Source of the DNA: Desmodesmus armatus
Taxonomy: Eukaryota > Chlorophyta > Chlorophyceae > Sphaeropleales > Scenedesmaceae
NCBI GenBank assembly: GCA_007449985.2
Contig: VIIQ02000827.1
Coordinates: forward strand, 558,001 to 622,000
Reading direction: 5' to 3'
DNA length: 64,000 nucleotides
Below the pieces are notes generated by a model. It did not search any database and had not been told where the DNA came from. It saw only the letters and a program-made list of their open reading frames with translations. Positions 57,930 through 64,000 of the stretch are shown here, piece after piece (the first letter of the stretch is position 1; every line of letters begins with the position of its first letter). Both the position numbers and the translations under genes were made by a program.

Positions 57930-60900
57930 ATGAAGCTCATCCTCGCCCTTGTAGTTTCAATGCTGTTAGCAGCTGCACCAATGGCCCAAGCGCAATCGAG
58001 ACAGCAAATAGCAGCTGCAGCTGGCCCATTGGCAACTGCTGGAGTTGGAGCGCCCCCTGGCGCCCCTGTTTGCAGCCTGAACATTCAAGGCAATGGCGAT
58101 CGGTCAGGACTGAAAGCAGTGAGCTTGTCTTGCAAAAATGGCGCCATAAGAGTGGGGGCAGACAAGATGTTGGCAGATTTCTGGGGGCCCAAGCACCAGA
58201 GCAGCGGGGTGTCAACTGATGGGTGCAAACCAAGCCGATTGTGCCTCCTCACAATCTGTGGTAGCAATGCTGTGTTTTTGCAGCCAAGAATCTCTGGTCT
58301 GGTCAGCACGGAAGACATCTCGTGGGGGATAGCAGTGTGTTTCACAGGCCACAGCAATGTGACGATCAGCAAGGGGGTGTTCACAGCAAATAAGGCTGGG
58401 TCAATCGGCTTTTCAAACTATACAGCAGCACTTGTTGTGGAGACCCGCTTCATAGGCGACGTCATGGCTGAGAAAATGTTCAGCGGCATGGCTGCTGGAG
58501 ACAACACAACAGTGCACATCCAGTCCAGCACCTTCATGGGCAACAAGGCTGATATTGGAGCGCTCTTTGCTGGTGGGGCAGCACAAGTGAACGTCAAGGA
58601 CAGCAGCTTCATAGCCAACAAGGCAGAAGGCGGTCGAGGTGCAGCCATATTTCTCACCAATAGGGCGCAGGCCAGAATCCAGGGCAGCTGCCACTTCAAC
58701 AGCAATGTTGCGGTCGGAGGCGGTGCAATTTTTGCAGATGGTCAGACCGTATTGGACTTCACACCAGCACCCCAAGAAAAAGGTGTGCAGAAATTCTTCT
58801 GCCAGCATCGTTACTGACCACCAAATCCACAGTGAGCGCAACTGCCATAACACAGCAAGAGTCACTGCCGTAAAAGTAAAAAACTTACTACACACCCCAT
58901 TGGTGCAGTTGTTGCCATATGCCAGCTAATAGCTGCAAGGGCCCAAGGTCCTGAGATCAACTGCGGTGTGTGTGTGTGTCAAGGTTTACCCTGATGCGCG
59001 GGTGCGTCTGCAGGTGCCGGGGTCACCGGTTTCCACCACAACTCTGCACAAGCGGCTGCAGGCGACATTTTGGCCATGGGCAACGCCACTGTAACCATGA
59101 CAGGTGCAAAGCTAACCAACAGCAGAGCTGCAGTGGCAGGCGCAATTGCTGTTGGCGAAAATGCCAGTATGACCATTCGTGGCTCCTTCATCACTGATGG
59201 AATAGCATCAGGCGCACCCGTGACCATACCTGCAGATTTTGCGGCTGGCTGTGTGGGTGTTGATGACAATGCGACACTGCACGTCATCAACACGGTCATT
59301 TTGGGGTGTAGGGGCAATGGTCCTGGTGGAGCAGTCACTGTTCTGGGGAAGGCCAACCTTGTGCTCTCCAGCAGCAGCGTAGTCAACAATACTGCTGACG
59401 TTGGCATTCGCAGCAATGTGGTTCTTGGTGGGGGCGTCTTTGCCGGTCACTCGTCCACCATCACGTTGGATGATGCGCGATTCAGAGGCAACGAGGCAGC
59501 GTATGGTGGTGGAGGCCTTGCTTTACATGGAAATGCTACACTGGTGGTGCTGCGCCCTTCAGCGTTCACTAACAACACAGCAGGTGTAGTTGGTGGGGGT
59601 GTGCGCTTTTACTCCACCAACTTTGACGTACAACAGGCGTCCAGCAAGCTCAAGTTTTCTGGCAACAGCGCAACAACCGCTGCAGATGTATCCTACGCGC
59701 CCAAGCAGCTCCAGGTGGTCGACAATGGAAACGCTGACAATTTCATATCAACGGATAGCAAAGATGGCCTGCTGACTATGACACTCAACGTGTCCGGCCC
59801 GCACGGCATGCCCTGTGACGATGTCATAGCGTACTTTGCAAATGATGCTGCTGGTACTCCCCTGTTCAGTTTTGAAGAGCGAGTACCACCAGGGCCGCTG
59901 AAGAATGTAACGGTCACGTTCAAGCGTGCAGCAGGTGAGGTGGGTTGTAATTGTGATGTGCCTGCACCCATCAAAGGTCAGCGCAGCACAAGGCCCTTGC
60001 CGCGGCGGCAACATACCATGCTCTGCGACAACACAACTTGTGTTGTCGGCCATGCGTTAGCATCACTGTTGACAGCAGGCTCGTGTCGAATGCCCTGACC
60101 CATCCAAAGACTGCTTTTCCCAGCCCTGCTAGTATCTTTGCTGCTGTGCTGTGCGCACAGGAACCTACTACCTTGACTTCACTACAGCGTTGGATGTTCA
60201 GCTTGAAAAGGTCAGCCAGATAGTCAATATTGTCCCCTGCCCCCGCGGCTATGTGACAGGGGGCAGGGAGGATACCTGCAACCAGTGCCCTCGCGGCCTG
60301 TTCTCCTTCTCCCCTACAGACGCAGAGTGCACCATCTGCCCCCAAAATGCCAACTGCACAGGCGGGGCGGTTGTATATGCTGATGCGGGCTATTGGCAGT
60401 CCCATCCGCAGTCTGACAACATGATCAGGTGTGAAAGAAAGAAAAAAGAAAGAATCTGTCACACCCCATTTGTATCGTATGGTGTGACCCTATGCGTGCA
60501 GTGACCATCAAGCAGACGGGTCCTGCCGCCTCTTGTGGTGTCGTTGCATGTTGATGCCCCTATCATTTGTGCACTAACTATTCTTCTGCCACACTGCCTC
60601 AATATGTTGCTTCTTGTGTTGCGCCGTGCAGGTGCTTCAACCAGGCAGCATAGGCGGCGCGGTTGCAGCGTCACAGCACAACCGTACAACCCGCAGAGGC
60701 CTTCAGGCTACCAGTAACATCACCTACCAGACACAACCAGACGACGACTACCAAAGTTTGCAGTGCGCTCCCGGCTACCAAGGCAACCTGTGCGGCAATT
60801 GCCGACCCGGCCACGGCCAGACGCGGCCGTTCTTTTGCCGCAAGTGCCTGCCTGCAGCGGCCATCGTGGCGCTTTACCTGTTGGGTGTTTTTGGTATGAT

Positions 60901-62133
60901 TGGGCTGGTAAAGCTGCTGGTTTACTTCCAGCTCTCTGACACGGGCGATCGCGCGGACTTGACGCGGCCAATCCCTGCCGAGATCTTGAGGGCGCTTACA
61001 ATTCACTGTCAGTGGTTGTATATCATTGGTACCCTTGTAGCCGTGCCGTGGCCTGCAACCCTAACGTGGCCCATGCAAGTCATCGGTGGTGTTTGGAGCA
61101 GTACTTCTGGCTCCAGCATTGGCATTGAATGCATCCTGAACCACAACAGCGGACTGCCCATCGCAATCCAGAAGGTGTTGTTCTGCCTGTTCACTCCAGT
61201 TGGCATCCTGTGTGCTGTGTTTTCATCGAGGCTATGGTCCGTTTCCTGCCGGCATGTGCGCCTCCCCGCCGGAAACGTGGCAGGGCAAGCCCTCCACGCA
61301 TAGGGCACGACTTTGCTGGTGTTGTGATGAGCATAGTCTTCATGTTCCTGCCTACTTGGGTCAATACGGCACTTTCGCTCTTCACTTGCGTCCAGCTAGA
61401 CAAGCCTGTGGAGCTCCCATACCAGGCTGCTGCAGTGGGGATCTATTGGAGTGAGGACATGAGTCAGCAGTGCTACAGCCGCACAGGCTATCACAGGGGT
61501 TGGGCGCTGGGCCTGGGCATCCCTCTGACTCTGCTGTTCTGCGTGGCGTTGCCTGCTGGGGTGTTTGCATTCATGTGGTACAGTCGCAAGCAGGGAAAGC
61601 TGGGCGACAGGCAGTTCCAGAAGCATTACGGGTTCATGTTTAGGCTCTGGAAGCCTGAGGTGTGCTGGTACGAGTCTGTGGTGCTGCTGCAGACTGTTGC
61701 GCTGGTCATGGTGTCTACCTTTGGGTTTGCCCTCGGCAGCTACTACCAGGCTCTGCTGTCAGCTGCTGTGCTGGCAGCGGTTGCAATCCTGTTGCTGTCT
61801 GTACGGCCGTACAAGTGTGCTGCAGCGAACAAGGTGGCTGTGCTGAGCGTGTGTGTGCTGTTGTTCACGGTCTATGTGGCGCTTACATTCCTGCCATACA
61901 ACAGTGTCAGCCCAGGCCCTGTTTATGGCAACATCATGGGAGTTGTGATCATTCTGGCAAACCTGGTGTTCCTGGTTCGCACTACGTGGAAGCTTATGCA
62001 AATTGTTGACTGGGTGTTTGTGAAGGGTCTGGTGGGCAGTGTTGGTGGTTGCTGTCGCAAGGGTTCACGTGACCAGGCTGTGGCAAAAGGCACCAACCAG
62101 ACACAGCCTACTGCACAGAACGCCCTGCCCTGA
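57930..62133 (+). CDS. Surface protein: signal peptide, beta-helix repeats, Cys-rich module, multi-TM C terminus
   Basis: Exons are 57930-58782, 59014-59934, 60161-60428 and 60632-62133, about 1,180 residues. A clean signal peptide (MKLILALVVSMLLAAAPMAQA) is followed by ~550 residues of right-handed beta-helix (pectin-lyase-like) repeats with FxxNxA, GGAIF and NNTA motifs and many N-glycosylation sites. A GCC2/GCC3-like Cys-rich stretch follows (CPRGYVTGG, CNQCPRGLFSF, CTICPQNANCTGG, CAPGYQGNLCGNC). About eight or nine TM helices make up the C terminus. I recall this architecture in large green-algal families of unknown function. Two frame problems exist in the last exon. Near 60645-60653 the frame reading CFNQAA hits a stop, although an alternative acceptor at 60649 avoids it. 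At the T run 61220-61223 the frame shifts by one within the TM region; one extra T restores it. The gene is probably intact, with sequence errors. Confidence 0.83.
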
Positions 62134-63825
62134 AGGACTTTTTGCTGAACAGGCTGTAAGGTGTCACATGCTGTGTTGGTTGTAGTATTGCATCTCTTCA
62201 AATGGCGCATGGTGTGGCCGCCACACGTGTGCACATGTGAGAGAGGCGATGCGTGCATGTGGCACTGTTGTGCGCAGGCTGTTGCATATGGGCTGTTGCT
62301 GCCTGCACTTGCTGTGCTGACATGGCAGCACAGATTTCCCAGGGGTCAGTATAGGGCCAGCGTGTATGCAGGGTTGTGCTGTCTCGTGCCACTGTCAGGC
62401 ATTGCTGTTTGCATATCTGCTAGGCTAGGAAGAGACAGCGCCATCATTTGTCAGGTTCGCCATCATGGCGGCGCATAAGTACAAGCTTGGGGTGGCTGTC
62501 TGCACAATCTCTTTCAAGGCTGTGTAGTCTGAGAGCTAGCGCAGGAGACCTAGTGTGTTGTGATTTTCTGGAGATATGATAGTGCTCATGCCAAGCTGCA
62601 GAGCAAAGGTACTTCAGGGTCAAAGGTCGAAATTTGTTTGGTCTAAGGCACCCTGACGGACTCTGTGCTTTGCAGCTGTCCCTCTAGTAGGTTCAGAAAG
62701 GTGGCATTGACGTGTGGTGTGCTATGTTGCAGCAGTGAAGGATTCAGCCAGGCTGAACCTGAGCAGGACAGTCATGTGCAGTTGTTTGTTGAGCTTGTGT
62801 AGCTACAGACAGCGTGAGAGTGTCAAAAATGGGCCGCCCGCTGGCAAGTGGGCGCCCCTTTGATTTGCCCAGGCCTGCGCTTGTAGCCTGCTTATAATTT
62901 CATGGGCGGATAGGTGTGTCTTCATCATCCGAAGACATTGTTATTTTCCAACAACAATGTTGACAGGGGCCTGGGCCCTGGGGGTGTGGGTTCACGGTGA
63001 ACCGGGGTGTGGGTTATACTGGCTATGGCCAGTAGGTTGTTTCTGGCATCATACTCACACAGACAGGGCTGGTATCAAGGTCTGTCCAGCACATGTACAG
63101 GTCTGCAGGTTGGGTGTTGTGTGCTCTCACTGGCAGACCAGTGAAGTTGTGCCTGACAGGACTTGCTGGCGCAAGTAGAGTGCAGGACAGACGACCCTGT
63201 GCCGTCGTGTTCTTTCCGTGAGGAGGAAAAGTGCTCGTGGGCTGTGCTGGATCTGAAAAAAACACACGGGCCTCTTGGCAGTTGGGAGCTTTTGTTGCTG
63301 GGTCAGAAGGCGGGGGTATCCCACTTGGTGTCCACTGCGTGCTTTGTGCTTCTGCAGGCAATGTGTTAAGGGGGCACTTACAAAGTTGGAGAATGCTTAT
63401 GAGTGATTGCAGGTGCCTGGATTTGGCTGGGTGACGCAGATGTGACCTGTTCTTCTGTGCGTGACACACATGGCATGTCTGTACAGCCTGCCCAAGAGAA
63501 TGTGGACAGGCGGGGGGGGGGGGGGCAGACAAGAAAGTGGATCAGCGGAGTGAGGGTGCACTGAATTCCTGTTGTTCATGCAGTTATCGTTGCGTCTTAG
63601 AGCGCAGCGCTTACCGCGCGACTTGAGACTGAGTGTCAGCTGATCTATGTTTGACTCGGTCAACCTTGGAGGAGGTGTGTCATCAGTAACGCCTATCGTC
63701 GGACGTCGGATGTCGCACTCTCTTGATTGCAGAGCCAAACCTTGCGCGCTGATGTTTCATCGGGGTCACCCCAACTCAGCACAGTCACTGCAGCGACATA
63801 CGCTCTGGACAGTAGCGAAAGCACC
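62134..63825. other. Spacer upstream of the last gene
   Basis: Contains the 3' side of the beta-helix gene (TGTAA at 62155-62159, only 22 bp after the stop, so possibly not the one used) and the promoter of the gene starting at 63826. A long G run lies at about 63513-63525. An imperfect inverted repeat (aacaatg around 62940-62965) is seen. No gene was recognised. Confidence 0.45.
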
Positions 63826-63948
63826 ATGGACACTGGAACAGCAAGTAGTGACGAACAACAACATGCTGCTGAAGTTTTGCGCCAGGACAAAGATCCATCT
63901 CAAATCCCAGTGCAGCTGAACAAGGCTGGTGAAGAAGTCTTTGTCAAG
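63826..63948 (+). CDS. First coding exon of a gene running off the window
   Basis: An ATG at 63826 opens 41 codons (MDTGTASSDEQQHAAEVLRQ...) ending exactly in phase 0 at an AAG|GTATGT donor. The composition is acidic and hydrophilic. This looks like a genuine 5' exon because of the exact codon boundary, the strong donor and the absence of competing frames. No family can be named from 41 residues, and the rest lies beyond base 64000. Confidence 0.45.
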
Positions 63949-64000
63949 GTATGTACCTGTGCTGCTGGTTATTGCTGCTTGATGTGCACTGCTACCATTC

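Noticed and set aside
1..64000. Viral, transposase, reverse transcriptase or tRNA genes
   Set aside because: Looked for characteristic motifs (integrase, RT YxDD context, tRNA T-loop GGTTCRA) on both strands by eye and found none convincing.

Overview
The window looks like nuclear DNA of a green alga (Chlorophyta). Its genes are split into many short exons with GT/AG introns and (T)GCAG acceptors. Their products are chloroplast, mitochondrial and secretory proteins of plant/algal type. Exons are full of CAG/AGC repeats coding for poly-Gln, poly-Ser and poly-Ala, and plant-type telomere motifs (TTTAGGG/CCCTAAA) occur. A chlorophycean alga, perhaps from the Sphaeropleales, is my guess; the genus cannot be read from this sequence.

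Layout, left to right. 1-3070: no gene seen. 3071-4306 (-): low-complexity protein of unknown function. 5732-7705 (-): small protein with a GLTSCR1/BRIP-like region (SWI/SNF partner). 8163-11961 (+): mitochondrial K+/H+ exchange-related protein. 14678-17729 (-): PP2C phosphatase. 18562-24174 (-): membrane-anchored FkbM-type methyltransferase. 24580-31491 (+): chloroplast 2-oxoglutarate/malate translocator (DiT1). 33427-35043 (-): small unrecognised protein, model incomplete. 36727-40601 (+): secreted class 3 lipase. 42626-57685 (+): PHYLLO, a four-module fusion enzyme. 57930-62133 (+): beta-helix / Cys-rich / multi-TM surface protein. 63826 to the window end (+): first exon of another gene.

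The centrepiece is PHYLLO. About 20 exons encode, in order, isochorismate synthase (MenF), SEPHCHC synthase (MenD), o-succinylbenzoate synthase (MenC) and a MenH-like alpha/beta hydrolase: the chorismate-to-o-succinylbenzoate arm of phylloquinone (vitamin K1) synthesis in one polypeptide of about 2,720 residues. The MenF module appears complete. One of its introns holds a U6 snRNA-like gene; others hold tandem repeats, a telomere-like array and a fold-back element.

Several otherwise well-conserved genes (DiT1 twice, PHYLLO, the beta-helix gene) carry a single missing base in a homopolymer run inside an exon. The surrounding exon phases fit only if that base is put back. This is more likely assembly error than gene death, but it should be checked. 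Exon coordinates below were worked out by hand from splice consensus, reading-frame phase and family similarity recalled from memory; no alignment was run.
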